Shown here piece by piece: positions 63,790 through 64,000 of a stretch of 64,000 bases of DNA. Below the pieces are notes generated by a model. That model searched no databases and was not told the DNA's origin. It saw nothing but the letters and a program-made list of their open reading frames with translations. The DNA comes from Euborellia annulipes. Taxonomy: Eukaryota; Arthropoda; Insecta; Dermaptera; Anisolabididae. The position numbers and the translations under genes were made by a program. The stretch is taken from NCBI GenBank assembly GCA_023213315.1, contig JAKCPI010000996.1:19528-83527 (forward strand), given 5' to 3'. The stretch's first letter is position 1; each line of letters begins with the position of its first letter.

Positions 63790-64000
63790 AAAAATAAAAA
63801 ATTATCTGATATTTGATTTAAATAAATTATGAATGAAATATGGTCTATATAAATAATTTCCAACCGGGGGGGGGGGGGAGCCAACACATTGTTATTATTC
63901 GGGTAATTGTAGTTTTGTTTTTTTTTCTAATAAAGTTTTTATTATTATTTTTTTTTTAACCTCTATTAAAAAAATAGGTGTGGAAGCGAAGAAATTTTTT
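63790..64000. other. A+T-rich end of window
   Basis: G run at 63868-63880 and T runs. No feature. Confidence 0.4.

Overview
This window looks like non-coding, transposon-saturated DNA from an animal genome, most likely an arthropod. It is strongly A+T-rich, with no prokaryotic gene density and no long open reading frame. It carries eukaryotic repeat classes: tRNA-derived SINEs, hAT elements, Helentron-like elements and a THAP-domain relic. A short TTAGG run at 11637-11653 and the overall repeat style fit an arthropod; a crustacean is possible, but the species cannot be fixed from the sequence. There is no supported complete host gene. A few short exon-like segments (7406-7594, 9727-10031, and several between 59.7 and 62.7 kb) are the only candidates.

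The dominant repeat is one family of about 650-700 bp, present about 18 times plus fragments. One end is a long hairpin whose arms read CTGGTGTGAC/GTCACACCAG. The other end is ACTTTCTCTTACC, which recurs inside the hairpin as a subterminal inverted repeat, and the interior holds a CA/GACA microsatellite. This is the architecture of Helentron-associated (HINE/DINE-like) non-autonomous elements. In all entries the hairpin is taken as the 3' end. One copy sits inside another (1760-2437 within 1274-2558) in a T tract, which fixes the ends.

Layout: 0-7 kb holds HINEs, inverted-repeat elements carrying hammerhead-like cores, and a TIR MITE. 7-10 kb is sparse, with two exon-like segments and a hAT MITE. 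11.2-15.6 kb is a multi-layer nest: a TIR element containing a 2.8 kb hAT transposon, which contains a broken transposase gene, a MITE inside that gene, a HINE and a hammerhead palindrome, with a 564 bp SINE at the outer edge. 17-24 kb has SINEs and HINEs. 27-28 kb is a minisatellite with alternating 148/163 bp units. 28.3-29.4 kb is a THAP-bearing DNA transposon relic. 30.5-32.2 kb is a 1.7 kb palindrome that has absorbed HINE sequence. 36.5-37.7 kb is a hAT element rich in TATCGATA. 39.7-43.1 kb holds a long-TIR insertion in a HINE and a palindrome with tRNA-like arms. 44-59 kb is more HINEs and SINEs, including a HINE hit twice by SINEs with clear target duplications. 59.5-63.1 kb is the largest HINE-poor stretch and contains the best splice-like signals.

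The most interesting signal is a set of hammerhead-ribozyme-like cores (CUGANGA - stem II - GAAAC - GUH) scattered through the window. Most occur as convergent pairs in palindromic elements of about 290-370 bp. The best one (12364-12414) has a 9 bp perfect stem I, a GGCC/GGCC stem II and virtually no stem III. This matches the small, dimer-acting hammerheads described for Penelope-like retroelements.
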